Origin: Salinibacter ruber DSM 13855
GTDB lineage: Bacteria > Bacteroidota > Rhodothermia > Rhodothermales > Salinibacteraceae
Length of the DNA: 64,000 nt
Reading direction: 5' to 3'
NCBI RefSeq assembly: GCF_000013045.1
Contig: NC_007677.1
Span: 1,612,001 to 1,676,000 of the forward strand
Numbering within the stretch: position 1 is the stretch's first letter; every line of letters starts with the position of its first letter. Both the position numbers and the translations under genes were made by a program. Shown here piece after piece: positions 34,977-43,562 of the stretch. The notes beneath the pieces were generated by a model, which worked only from the letters and a program-made list of their open reading frames with translations, had not been told where the DNA came from and did no database searches.

Positions 34977-36065
34977 TCAATTCGTCCCGCGTCGCATCCG
35001 CCAGACGGGCATCTGCTCCCCAAACCGGACCGACTGGAGGGAGGCGACGGACTGGCCCTGAATACGGGCGAGAAACCGGCGGAGGAGGGCGGCGTCGAGT
35101 TCGAACGGCGGCTCGGGCCGTGCAATGCCGACGACGGTTCCCTCCGGTCCCCGCTGCAGCCTGTAGGTGAAGAGGTACTCGCCGTCGTCGGTGAGGCCGA
35201 CGTCGTTGCGCCCAAACCGGAGATCGTGAATCTGAAGCGCGCCGTCGCCCCGGCGGACGACGAAGTAGCCCCGAGAGAACCGGCGCAGGTCCCGCACGAC
35301 GGGATTGCTCCACTGATCGGCCAGAAGGTCGTGCTGCTTGGGAACGTACTGGAAGTTGACGGCGCGATCCGGGTCCAGCAGCGAGTAGTCCCCGACGTAG
35401 TAGCCGTCCTCGGTCTCCGCGACGCCCTGCCAAAGGAGGTTGTTGAACGGGGTGGGGGACGTGAAGAGGCGTTCGTAGTGGGGCGCTGTGTCCGAGAGGG
35501 CCTCGTCGAAGACCTGCCTGACGTGTTCCTTGTTGACGACGGTGAAGACGAGGTACGCGGAGCTCAACGCGAGGCCCGTGTAGTTCGCCCAGCGCCGCGC
35601 CGACGCCGTGGCGTTCCATCGGAGGGACACGAGCAGCCCTACGGCCAACGGGACGGTGTACAGCGGGTCGATGATAAAGACGGCCCCGTGAACAACAGGG
35701 TAGTTGCTGAAGGGCCAGAAGACCTGCGTGCCGTACGTCGTGAGGCAGTCCAGCCCCACGTGTGTCCCGAGCGTGAGGGCCACCAGCGCCCCCCACTTCC
35801 CCACGGAGACCGGGATGTCCCGGTGAAAGCGCCGCAGTCCGTACGCCGCACAGGCACTGACCAGGGCGATAAACACCAGGGAGTGTGTTACGCTCCGGTG
35901 CATGGTGAGGGCCTGGAGTTCGGTCAGAAACGGGTTGGCGAGCACGTCGAGGTCAGGCAGAAGTCCAAAGGCCGCGCCCCACAGCGGCGCTTTGAGGCCG
36001 GCCTCGCGGCCCGCCGTGGCCTCGCCCACCGCGGCGCCCAGTGTAATCTGTGTCACGGAGTCCAT
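34977..36065 (-). CDS. Membrane-bound metal-dependent hydrolase (YdjM/DUF457 family)
   Basis: 362 residues. The N-terminal half has several membrane helices with conserved His/Asp: DSVTQITLGAAVGEA at the start, LLPDLDVLANPF, MHRSVTHSLVF and LTLGTHVGLDCLTTYGTQVFWPF is read in parts, which are the metal-site residues of this family. The C-terminal ~170 residues form a soluble domain with no recognised family. Biochemical function is unknown for most members; YdjM in E. coli is LexA-controlled. It precedes mscS by 71 bases on the same strand. Confidence 0.82.
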   Translation of the reverse strand: MDSVTQITLGAAVGEATAGREAGLKAPLWGAAFGLLPDLDVLANPFLTELQALTMHRSVTHSLVFIALVSACAAYGLRRFHRDIPVSVGKWGALVALTLGTHVGLDCLTTYGTQVFWPFSNYPVVHGAVFIIDPLYTVPLAVGLLVSLRWNATASARRWANYTGLALSSAYLVFTVVNKEHVRQVFDEALSDTAPHYERLFTSPTPFNNLLWQGVAETEDGYYVGDYSLLDPDRAVNFQYVPKQHDLLADQWSNPVVRDLRRFSRGYFVVRRGDGALQIHDLRFGRNDVGLTDDGEYLFTYRLQRGPEGTVVGIARPEPPFELDAALLRRFLARIQGQSVASLQSVRFGEQMPVWRMRRGTN

Positions 36066-36181
36066 GGAGCAGGGGGAATTCGGTGTGGAAGAGGAACGTG
36101 AAAGAGGGCCCTCTGTACGGCGCTTTCCCCCTGCTGAGCCGTGCCTTGCCGCCGTGTTTGCACACCCGTTACGAGGTCGCC

Positions 36182-36664
36182 ATGCCCGACCGCTATCGTT
36201 GTCGCGTCGAAGATGCCGTCGTCCGTCCCGAGAAGCGCGAGGCGCTGGAGGGCCTCGTGCGGAAGCTGTTTGAGCGGCGGCACCACGGCCTCATCGGCGG
36301 ACGGGAAAAAGACTGGCTGACCGTCGAACTCGTCCAGTCGCTGCGGGTGGAAAGCCAGGTGTATCAGGAGGAGCTGAGCACAAAGACCGACGGCCCCCTG
36401 CCGTTTGCCCTTGGCTACTTTCAGGTCCGCGGGGACCGGCTCACGCTGGTCAGCGACGAGGTCCCCGCCAATGTCTCCCCCGAAACATTCGTGCGGTTCG
36501 TAAGCGAGTTTGTGCAAGTGGGGGCGACCTTCTGGTTTGGGGACGAGGAGGGGGACCAGGCATGGACGATTCGGGGGGTCGGGGAGGTCGAGCGGGGGGC
36601 CGGCACGGCCGGCGCCGCCCCGCGTCAGGTGCCCGAAGACGAATCGGCAGGGGCCAACAATTGA
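36182..36664 (+). CDS. Uncharacterised protein, 160 residues
   Basis: Not recognised. From the ATG at 36182 it begins MPDRYRCRVEDAVVRPEKRE. It looks like a soluble mixed alpha/beta protein, with a basic helix (LEGLVRKLFERRHHGLIGGRE) and an acidic C-terminus. No signal peptide or membrane segment is present. Its last 40 bases overlap those of the convergent gene at 36625-37284. The frame is open to 36050, but the added part is basic and overlaps the divergent hydrolase gene. Confidence 0.6.
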   Translation: MPDRYRCRVEDAVVRPEKREALEGLVRKLFERRHHGLIGGREKDWLTVELVQSLRVESQVYQEELSTKTDGPLPFALGYFQVRGDRLTLVSDEVPANVSPETFVRFVSEFVQVGATFWFGDEEGDQAWTIRGVGEVERGAGTAGAAPRQVPEDESAGANN

Positions 36665-37284
36665 AGAAGGCGCGGCGCGGCGTCCTGCATCGACAGATTC
36701 TCAAGGTCGTTCCGGTCGTCCGGCAGGAGCGCAACGGTGCGGTACCGACCGCCCTGTTCGTTGCCCAGGTGCTCTCGCACCCGCACCCCCAGGCACGAGC
36801 CGTCGTGGGCGACCAGGCCGGTGGCCGTGTTGGGCCGGTTCGGAAACGGGGTGCCGTCCGGAAGGGCCTCCTCGACGGTATGCAGGGCCGCCTGTGCGGC
36901 GTCGGGGGACGGCGCCTCCAGCCGCGTGAACAGGTCCACGGCAAGCTCGCGGTGGAAGTCAACCTCAACGCGACTCATGGTGGGGTTCATGGGCGTCCAG
37001 TCGAGGTCGATCGTCCCGCATCCCCCCGTCAGCTCCTCGACGGCGTCGAGGAGGGTAGGAAAGCGCTCCTCGAAGGCGTCCTTCAGCTCCGCGTACCCGC
37101 GCATTTCGCCGCGCATGTCCGGCCGCCGACTCATGCCCTCGGCCGCCTTCGTGGAGGCCTGCCGGAGCCACTGCCGGATCTCCTCGGTCTGCATGAGCCG
37201 CTCGTTGGCGGCCTGCACCGAGGTCGAGAGGAGGGGAGAAAGCAGCGACGTCCAGTCCTCTTTGGAGCGGGAGGGGGGCATCAT
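36625..37284 (-). CDS. Uncharacterised protein, 219 residues
   Basis: Not recognised. A soluble acidic protein beginning MMPPSRSKEDWTSLLSPLLS, with an N-terminal helical part (RLMQTEEIRQWLRQASTKAAEG) and a mixed C-terminal part (GCGTIDLDWTPMNP, VDFHRELAVDLFTRLEA). It has the base and codon pattern of the neighbours, so it is probably real. The gene ends inside the last 40 bases of the convergent 36182-36664 gene, an antisense overlap that could be checked for transcript interference. Confidence 0.6.
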   Translation of the reverse strand: MMPPSRSKEDWTSLLSPLLSTSVQAANERLMQTEEIRQWLRQASTKAAEGMSRRPDMRGEMRGYAELKDAFEERFPTLLDAVEELTGGCGTIDLDWTPMNPTMSRVEVDFHRELAVDLFTRLEAPSPDAAQAALHTVEEALPDGTPFPNRPNTATGLVAHDGSCLGVRVREHLGNEQGGRYRTVALLPDDRNDLENLSMQDAAPRLLQLLAPADSSSGT

Positions 37285-37440
37285 CAGGAGGTGGAAATGG
37301 CACGATCAACGACGGGCAGGGCACGAACACGGAGGAACAAAAGAGGCCCTTCTATGTCCAAAATAGGCCTGCCTTTTTCCAAATGTCACCGGACGCATAT
37401 TGTGCCTGACCGACCCGCGACGTCGCGGCAGCCGAAGACG

Positions 37441-37818
37441 ATGCCGCTCGACGAGCTTTCCGAGCACCTCCAGCTCTCGAAGCAGACCCTGGTCCGCTGG
37501 ACCGATCGCCACCTGATCGACGCGGACCTCTACTGGTCCCTCTCCGACGCCAACGAGGAGATTCGGATGATCGACCTCACGGACGAGACCCTCGACTTCC
37601 TCGAGGACTTTGCTGCCGACTACCGAGAGGATGTCGTGAGCCGCACCGAGGCGCGGCGCATTCTCAAGCAGATTGACCGGAAGAAAATCAAAAAGCTGAT
37701 TCGGGCCGGGGACGTCGAAGACGTGGAGGTCGATGAAGAGACGCGAGTCGTCGTGGGCAGCCTCGAAGACTACCTGATGAGGCGGGAGCGTGTGGAGGAA
37801 GAAGAGGACGACGAATGA
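37441..37818 (+). CDS. Small DNA-binding-like protein with MerR-type helix-turn-helix start
   Basis: 125 residues. The first 40 (DELSEHLQLSKQTLVRWTDRHLID) form a helix-turn-helix like that of MerR or excisionase proteins; the middle (SRTEARRILKQIDRKKIKKLIRAGDV) is strongly basic and the tail (RVEEEEDDE) acidic. It may bind DNA or RNA, but the target is unknown. An alternative ATG at 37354 would add 29 residues; the start at 37441 is preferred because the helix-turn-helix follows at once. Next to the convergent ytxJ-tlpA pair. Confidence 0.6.
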   Translation: MPLDELSEHLQLSKQTLVRWTDRHLIDADLYWSLSDANEEIRMIDLTDETLDFLEDFAADYREDVVSRTEARRILKQIDRKKIKKLIRAGDVEDVEVDEETRVVVGSLEDYLMRRERVEEEEDDE

Positions 37819-37827
37819 CGCTGCCGC

Positions 37828-38400
37828 TTACGCCTCGCCGGAGAGCATCTTCTTGAGGGTCGGGCGCATCTCCTCGGTGGGGAAAATGCCGACGACCCGC
37901 TTCGTGACCTGTCCGTCCGGGGTCACCAGAACCGTGGTGGGAAGGCCGGGAATGGGGCCGAATTCCGCCTCGGCGGCGCCCGACTTGTCTATGACAATCG
38001 GGTAGTTGATCTCAAGCTTCTGCGCAAACGGCTTCACCACCTCGCGGCCCTTGCGGTCCAGTGCGACGCCGATGACCGTGAGGTTCTCAAAGTCTGTGTG
38101 CAGGCTCTTGAGGTCCGGAATTTCCTCCCGGCACGGTGCGCACCAGGTGGCCCAGAAATTGACGAGCAGCAGTTCGCCGTTCCGGGCCGCGAGGTCGATT
38201 GATGCCCCATCGAGCGTTTCCAGTGTGAGTGTGGGCACCGGCTCGGGCCCCACGTCCCGCACTTTTCCGGGAATGGGGCCGCGCGACGCGGATGCGGACG
38301 GCGCGGCCTGGTCGCTCGTCTCGGCCGTATCTTCTCCCCCACATGCGGTCAGCAAAACGAGCAGTCCGACGGTACAGGCGAGGGTCAAGAGGCGACGCAT
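37828..38400 (-). CDS. TlpA/ResA-like thioredoxin-fold lipoprotein
   Basis: 190 residues. A lipoprotein signal (LACTVGLLVLLTAC, lipid Cys near residue 20) and an Ala/Ser-rich linker precede a thioredoxin domain with the active site NFWATWCAPCREEIPDL and a cis-proline region GLPTTVLVTPDG. Such proteins reduce disulfides in the periplasm, for example during cytochrome c maturation. It starts 8 bases after the ytxJ-like gene on the same strand, so the two are very likely co-transcribed. Confidence 0.9.
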   Translation of the reverse strand: MRRLLTLACTVGLLVLLTACGGEDTAETSDQAAPSASASRGPIPGKVRDVGPEPVPTLTLETLDGASIDLAARNGELLLVNFWATWCAPCREEIPDLKSLHTDFENLTVIGVALDRKGREVVKPFAQKLEINYPIVIDKSGAAEAEFGPIPGLPTTVLVTPDGQVTKRVVGIFPTEEMRPTLKKMLSGEA

Positions 38401-38408
38401 AGGAAGCG

Positions 38409-38768
38409 TTAGTTGGTGGAAGAAGGCGCAGACTGGACGGCCTCGCGGACGGCATCGGCCGTAACGTCGAAGTGGGACGCGTCGAAGACCGGGGTCTCAT
38501 CGTCGAGGACGATGACCTGCGGCGTTTCGTGTCGGATGTCCAGGGCCTCCGCGATCTCGTCGGACAGGGCCCGACTCTCCTGCACGACGAGCCTGTAGAC
38601 GGGCAGGGCACTGTCCTCGGCCAGGGGCTGCAGTTGCGTCTCGGCCTTGGCGCTCACCGGACAGGCCGAGCTGTGCTTGAACACGAGCACCGGCTGGGTT
38701 TTGGACGCGGATCGGGCCTCGGCCCAATTGGCGTCGGTGGAGAGGGGACGGAAGGAAGAATCGGACAC
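38409..38768 (-). CDS. ytxJ: Bacillithiol-system monothiol redox protein, YtxJ (BrxC) family
   Basis: 119 residues with a thioredoxin-like fold and the active site FKHSSACPVSAKAE, i.e. a single reactive Cys before Pro, plus cis-proline DIRHETPQVIVLDD and the C-terminal helix. In Bacillus, YtxJ/BrxC removes bacillithiol from S-thiolated proteins. Its presence implies that this organism uses bacillithiol; the biosynthesis genes (bshA, bshB, bshC) are not in the window. It is the first gene of the ytxJ-tlpA pair. Confidence 0.85.
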   Translation of the reverse strand: MSDSSFRPLSTDANWAEARSASKTQPVLVFKHSSACPVSAKAETQLQPLAEDSALPVYRLVVQESRALSDEIAEALDIRHETPQVIVLDDETPVFDASHFDVTADAVREAVQSAPSSTN

Positions 38769-38942
38769 TGCACGTTATGCGTCAATGGTACAAACGGCTC
38801 GTCTCATCTGTACCACGACGCGGGGGCCGTGATACACGGGCGGGGGTGAACAATCGGTCAATACCGTTTGAGCGGGCCCGAGACGGGCGACTTGATCGGG
38901 GCGGGCCCTGCATTCTCCTGCTCATTCAATGCATGCACGCTT

Positions 38943-40766
38943 ATGGAAACGCCGGACACCGGGGCCGACGACGTGCGGTGGGCCCTCGACGACCTGTACG
39001 ACGACCCGGATGCCCTAGAAGAGGATCTTGCGTCACTGGAGGCCGACGCAACGGCCTTCGCCGAGCAGTACCGAGGACGGATTGGAGAGTTGGGCCCCGA
39101 AGCATTGTCTGAGGCCCTGGACACGCTGGGGGCCCTTCAGGACCGGCTCGGCCGGGCACACGCCTACGCGCACCTGTACTGGACCGCCGACACCAACGAC
39201 GCCGAGCGAGGGGCGCTCCGGCAGTCGGTGCAAGAGACGGTGGACCGCATCCAGCAACGTCTCGTCTTCTTCGACACCGAATGGGTGGCCCTCGACCCGG
39301 AGCGCGTGGAGGACCTCCTCGGCCACGAGGCCCTCGACGACTACCGCCACTACCTCGAGACCGAATATCAGCGCAAGGAGCACGTCCTGAGTGAAGCGGA
39401 GGAGAAGGTGCTCTCGGAAAAGAGCATTACCGGCAAGAACGCCTGGACGCGCTTCTTCGACGAGACCCTCGGCGCGGCGCGGTTCGAGCTCGACGGCGAG
39501 TCGCTTACCCAGGAACAGACTCTCTCGAAACTCTACGACCCCGACCGCACCGTTCGGCGGGAGGCGGCCCACGCCTTCACGGACGGACTGAAAGATCACC
39601 TCCGCACCCTCACGTACGTCTTCAACACGCTCCTGGCGGACAAGGCCTCCACCGATCGGCTCCGCGACTACGACCACTGGCTCGAACAGCGAAATCTCGC
39701 GAACGAGGTGGACGACGAGACGGTCGATACGCTCATCGAGGCCGTCACCGGTCGATACGACCTGGTAGCGCGGTTCTACCGCCTCAAAAAGCAACTCCTG
39801 GACGTCGACGAGCTCTACGACTACGACCGCTACGCGCCCATCCGCGAGGCGGACTCCACCTACGAGTGGGGCGATGCACGGGCCCTCGTCCTGGAGGCGT
39901 ACGGGGACTTCCACCCGACGATGGCACAGGTCGCCCGCCAGTTCTTCGAGGGCGACTGGATCGACGCCGCCCTCGTCCCGGGCAAGCGCAGCGGCGCCTT
40001 CAGCCACGGGACGGTGCCGAGCGCCCACCCCTACGTGCTCCTCAACTACACGGGCAAGCCCCGCGACGTGCAGACCCTCGCCCACGAGTTGGGCCACGGC
40101 GTGCACCAGTCCCTGGCCCGCGAGCAGTCCATTTTCCACCACGGCACCCCCCTCACGACCGCCGAGATGGCCTCCGTCTTCGGCGAGATGCTCGTCTTTC
40201 AGCGCCTGATGCGCAACGAGGAGGACCCGGCGAACCGACTCGCCCTCCTGGTTGCCAAGATCGACGACACGCTCGCGACGGTCTTTCGGCAGGTGGCCAT
40301 GAATCGGTTTGAGCACCGGATCCACACGGCCCGACGGAATCAGGGGGAGCTTCAGGCAGACCAGTTCGCGGAGCACTGGATGGAGACGCAGCGGGCCATG
40401 TTCGAGGGAAGCGTGACCCTTGGCGAGCACTACCAACACTGGTGGAGCTACGTCCCGCACTTCCTGCACACGCCGGGCTACGTGTACGCCTACGCGTTCG
40501 GCGAGCTGTTGGTGCTGGCCCTGTACGCCCGTTACGAGTCGTCCGACGGGGGCTTCGCCGATCGCTACCTGGATCTCCTCCGGGCGGGCGGGTCCGACTG
40601 GCCCCACGAGTTGGTGGGGCAAATGGGGGTGGACCTGGAGGACGAAGACTTCTGGACCGGCGGGCTCTCGCACATCGAGGCCCTCATCGAGGAGGCGGAG
40701 GCGCTGGCGGACCAGACGGCGCTCGGCTCGGCCCGCGGGAACGGACGGGCGCGACCATCCTCCTGA
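38943..40766 (+). CDS. pepF: Oligoendopeptidase F (M3B family)
   Basis: Cytoplasmic zinc peptidase cleaving short peptides. 607 residues, normal for PepF. The catalytic motif TLAHELGHGVHQSLA holds the HExxH, and a downstream Glu (TAEMASVFGEML) completes the zinc site. Upstream features such as LLADKASTDRLRDYDHWLEQRN (in parts) and the C-terminal VPHFLHTPGYVYAYAFGELLVLALY fit the family. The ATG at 38943 gives METPDTGADDVRWALDDLY, the conserved W.L.DLY start. It is followed 33 bases later by a methyltransferase gene. Confidence 0.95.
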   Translation: METPDTGADDVRWALDDLYDDPDALEEDLASLEADATAFAEQYRGRIGELGPEALSEALDTLGALQDRLGRAHAYAHLYWTADTNDAERGALRQSVQETVDRIQQRLVFFDTEWVALDPERVEDLLGHEALDDYRHYLETEYQRKEHVLSEAEEKVLSEKSITGKNAWTRFFDETLGAARFELDGESLTQEQTLSKLYDPDRTVRREAAHAFTDGLKDHLRTLTYVFNTLLADKASTDRLRDYDHWLEQRNLANEVDDETVDTLIEAVTGRYDLVARFYRLKKQLLDVDELYDYDRYAPIREADSTYEWGDARALVLEAYGDFHPTMAQVARQFFEGDWIDAALVPGKRSGAFSHGTVPSAHPYVLLNYTGKPRDVQTLAHELGHGVHQSLAREQSIFHHGTPLTTAEMASVFGEMLVFQRLMRNEEDPANRLALLVAKIDDTLATVFRQVAMNRFEHRIHTARRNQGELQADQFAEHWMETQRAMFEGSVTLGEHYQHWWSYVPHFLHTPGYVYAYAFGELLVLALYARYESSDGGFADRYLDLLRAGGSDWPHELVGQMGVDLEDEDFWTGGLSHIEALIEEAEALADQTALGSARGNGRARPSS

Positions 40767-40799
40767 GTCATTTCCCTCGTCACTGGTCTCCGTTTCCTT

Positions 40800-41438
40800 G
40801 TGTCCGATTCGCCACGCCCGAGCAGCCGACCCGATTTCTGGGACGTCCGCTACGAGCGGGACCGACATCTCTTCGGGGCGGAGCCGAATGCCTTCGTGAA
40901 GGCAGAGGCCCACCGCCTGCCCCCCGAGAGCGAGGTTGTAGAGGTGGGAGCGGGGGAGGGGCGCACGGCGGCCTGGCTGGCTCGGGAGCACGGGCATCGC
41001 GTGACCGCCGTCGATTTTTCGGAGACGGCCCTGAAAACGGCGCAGGAGCGGGCGGAGGCCGAGCACCTGCGGCTCGACACCGTTCGGGCCGACGTGCGCA
41101 CCTGGCGGCCCGATCGGCAGTGGGACGCGGCCGTCGTCACGTTCCTGCAGTTGCTTCCCGACGAGCGTCCCCGTTTGTACCGCTTGCTGAAAAACAGTGT
41201 CCGTTCCGGCGGCTGGCTGCTTGCCGAATGGTTGCGGCCGGCCCACCTGACGGGCCCCTACGACCGCATGGGGCCGAGCCGGGCGGACCGGATGGTACCG
41301 GTGGACGAGGTGCGTCGGGCCTTCGCGGACGAGCACCTCGCGTCCGTGGAGGCCGTAGACGTGCACCTCCAGGAAGGCCCTCACCTCACTGGGGACGCCG
41401 CCGTCGTTCGGGGCATTGTACAGGCCGGGGCGTCCTGA
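40800..41438 (+). CDS. SAM-dependent methyltransferase, TehB-like
   Basis: 212 residues starting with GTG. FWDVRYERDRHLFGAEPNAFV resembles the start of TehB/thiol methyltransferases, followed by motif I VVEVGAGEGRTAAWLA, motif II VTAVDFSETALKTAQERA and motif IV AAVVTFLQLLPDERPRL. Relatives include tellurite resistance proteins, but the substrate cannot be inferred. It is 33 bases after pepF and probably part of the same transcript. Confidence 0.75.
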   Translation: MSDSPRPSSRPDFWDVRYERDRHLFGAEPNAFVKAEAHRLPPESEVVEVGAGEGRTAAWLAREHGHRVTAVDFSETALKTAQERAEAEHLRLDTVRADVRTWRPDRQWDAAVVTFLQLLPDERPRLYRLLKNSVRSGGWLLAEWLRPAHLTGPYDRMGPSRADRMVPVDEVRRAFADEHLASVEAVDVHLQEGPHLTGDAAVVRGIVQAGAS

Positions 41439-41609
41439 AGGAAAAGCGGGCGTGGGGGACCGCCCCACGGCTGTCTTCCAAATGGCCGTGCCTAGTCGTC
41501 AAGGCTTCCCGTGTAGACATTGCCGGTGGCAGAAGATACATTTGCACTTACAAAACCGTGGGGCATACGTCCCCGGCATCCTTTCTCACCCAGACTCACT
41601 TCCCTCCCC

Positions 41610-42569
41610 ATGCTCGAAATTAATGACCTGCTGGTCGCCCGCGACTTCTCGTCGGTCTCCAATCGGGCCGTCCGGTACGCCCTGGACGTGGCCGCGCGGA
41701 CGGGCGCCACGCTTCATGTCCTGCACGCCGAGGTCCTCCACGAGGCCTCCAACCCGGACGCCGAGGGCGGCGGCCGCTCGCCAGGGCACGACATTCCCCG
41801 ATTTCGGGACGAAGTGCGGCAGGAAAGCACCGTTTCGGCGGACGCCCTCGACGCGGTGGCCATCAAGGAGGTCGAGCGACGTGACGTGTCGGCCGGCCCC
41901 GCAATCCTGAATTACGCGGCGGAGACGGGCGTGGATCTCATCGCCCTCGGGACCCATGGGCGCCGCGGCCCGAGTCGCATCCTACTGGGCAGCGTGGCCG
42001 AGGAGGTGGTGCGCCGGTCCGATCAACCGGTGTTGACGGTCCGTGGCGACGCCGAGGAGCAGACTGAGGTCCACCCCCGGATTGTCGATCGGATTCTGGT
42101 CCCCGTTGACTTTTCTGAGCCGTCCCGCGAGGCCCTCCGCACCGCGAAGGAATGGGCGGCCCTCTACGACGCGTCGATCGACGTTCTGCACGTCGTGGCC
42201 GAGCGCATTCAGCCGGCTTTCTATACCGGCGGGGTGCAGTCCATTTACGATATGGAGCCGGACATTGAGCAGAAGATGATGGACCGCCTGGAGGCCTTCG
42301 TCGCCGACACCGGCGGGCCGGAGCGGACAATCCGACCGCACGTCATGGTCGGGAACGCAGCGCCGGACATCGCGGAGTTCGTGGACGCTGAGTCGGTGGA
42401 CCTCGTGGCCATGTCGACCCACGGCCGCACGGGGCTGGATCGCTTTCTGCTCGGAAGTGTGGCCGAGAAGATCATCCGACATGTGCACTGCCCAGTTCTG
42501 ACAATGAAGCCCTTCGGCACGACCTTCGCCCCGTCGGAGGACACGGCCGAGTCGGATGCCGGTGCGTGA
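41610..42569 (+). CDS. Universal stress protein with two Usp domains
   Basis: 319 residues made of two UspA domains: the first is residues ~1-150 with LLVARDFSSVSNRAVRYALD and LIALGTHGRRGPSRILLGSVAEEVVRRSDQPVLTV; the second is ~165-310 with ILVPVDFSEPSREALRTA and LVAMSTHGRTGLDRFLLGSVAEKIIRHVHCPVLTM, given here in pieces. Both G-2x-G-9x-G(S/T) nucleotide-binding motifs are intact, so both domains should bind ATP. Usp proteins help cells survive starvation and stress. The ATG at 41610 is the domain start. It begins a run of three genes (usp, usp, ATP pyrophosphatase). Confidence 0.92.
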   Translation: MLEINDLLVARDFSSVSNRAVRYALDVAARTGATLHVLHAEVLHEASNPDAEGGGRSPGHDIPRFRDEVRQESTVSADALDAVAIKEVERRDVSAGPAILNYAAETGVDLIALGTHGRRGPSRILLGSVAEEVVRRSDQPVLTVRGDAEEQTEVHPRIVDRILVPVDFSEPSREALRTAKEWAALYDASIDVLHVVAERIQPAFYTGGVQSIYDMEPDIEQKMMDRLEAFVADTGGPERTIRPHVMVGNAAPDIAEFVDAESVDLVAMSTHGRTGLDRFLLGSVAEKIIRHVHCPVLTMKPFGTTFAPSEDTAESDAGA

Positions 42570-42612
42570 TTCGGCTTTGCGCTGCCCTCCTCACGGCCCC
42601 TGTCGGGTGCCC

Positions 42613-43521
42613 ATGTTGCACGTCGACCGCATTCTGTGTCCCACCGATGGGTCTGGGTGCGCGGGGCGGGCCCACCGCCACGCTCAGCACCTTGCCGCTC
42701 ATTTCGATGCCGCCCTCCATGTGATCTCCGTCGAGGAGGGCGACGTTGATCCTGACCAGGGGATTGGGGTCGAGCCTGCGAGCCCCCGAGCGGACCTGCA
42801 CGGACTAAAACCGGGGGCGGGGCCGGTGCCGGCCCCACGCGTTCGGGAGCGGGCCGTCGCCCACCCGACCGCGGCGGGCGGCATTCTCAATTACGTCGTC
42901 CAGTACGACATGGATCTGGTCGTGATGGGCACGCACGGCCACCGAGGCGTCCGGCGCTTGCTCCTGGGAAGCGTAGCGGAGGAGGTGGTTCGCAAGGCCC
43001 CGTGCCCCGTGGCGACGGTGGGGCGGGGGGCGACCGCCCCCGAAGGCCTGGAGGGCGGCACCCTGTTGGTTCCAGTCGACTTCTCGGAGCACCGATTTCG
43101 GGTCATGGCCCACGCCCGGGCGATTGCCCGCGTGTACGGCATGGCCCTCAGGCTTTTCCACGTCGTGGAGGTGACGGCCCTGCCCGATGCCTACGGGGTA
43201 TACGGCTCGCCGCCCGACCCGGGCGTCCTGTTGGACCGGGCCGAGACGGTGCTCGACGAGGAGGCCGAGTCGCTCCGGACGAAGGGCCTTGAGGTCACGC
43301 TCGACGTGCGCGGGGGGCATCCGGCCGCCGAAATTCTGGACGCGGCGCGGGAGGACGGGGCGGCCTTCATCACCCTCGGAACCCACGGTCGGACGGGGCT
43401 GGAGCATATGCTGACGGGCAGCGTGGCGGAAAAGGTGCTTCGGCAGGCCCCGTGTCCGGTCTGCGCCGTGAAGTCCTTCGGTCGGTCCCTGGTCGACGGC
43501 GACGACATCGCCGACGCGTAG
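42613..43521 (+). CDS. Universal stress protein with two Usp domains (paralogue of the previous gene)
   Basis: 302 residues, again two Usp domains. The first (ILCPTDGSGCAGRAHRHAQHLA; LVVMGTHGHRGVRRLLLGSVAEEVV) is more diverged at its start than the second (LLVPVDFSEHRFRVMAHARAIA; FITLGTHGRTGLEHMLTGSVAEKVLRQAPCPVCAV), quoted in pieces. Tandem duplication with the gene 43 bases upstream is likely. The ATP-binding glycine motifs are kept in both halves. Start ATG 42613, with a GTG two codons earlier. Confidence 0.9.
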   Translation: MLHVDRILCPTDGSGCAGRAHRHAQHLAAHFDAALHVISVEEGDVDPDQGIGVEPASPRADLHGLKPGAGPVPAPRVRERAVAHPTAAGGILNYVVQYDMDLVVMGTHGHRGVRRLLLGSVAEEVVRKAPCPVATVGRGATAPEGLEGGTLLVPVDFSEHRFRVMAHARAIARVYGMALRLFHVVEVTALPDAYGVYGSPPDPGVLLDRAETVLDEEAESLRTKGLEVTLDVRGGHPAAEILDAAREDGAAFITLGTHGRTGLEHMLTGSVAEKVLRQAPCPVCAVKSFGRSLVDGDDIADA

Positions 43522-43562
43522 CAGACTCCCAACGCAGTCCCCTTCCAACCGCCTTTCATTCC

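Noticed and set aside
39033-41468. An 811-codon minus-strand frame across pepF and the methyltransferase
   Set aside because: It opposes pepF with its intact HELGH motif; composition is typical of an antisense shadow.
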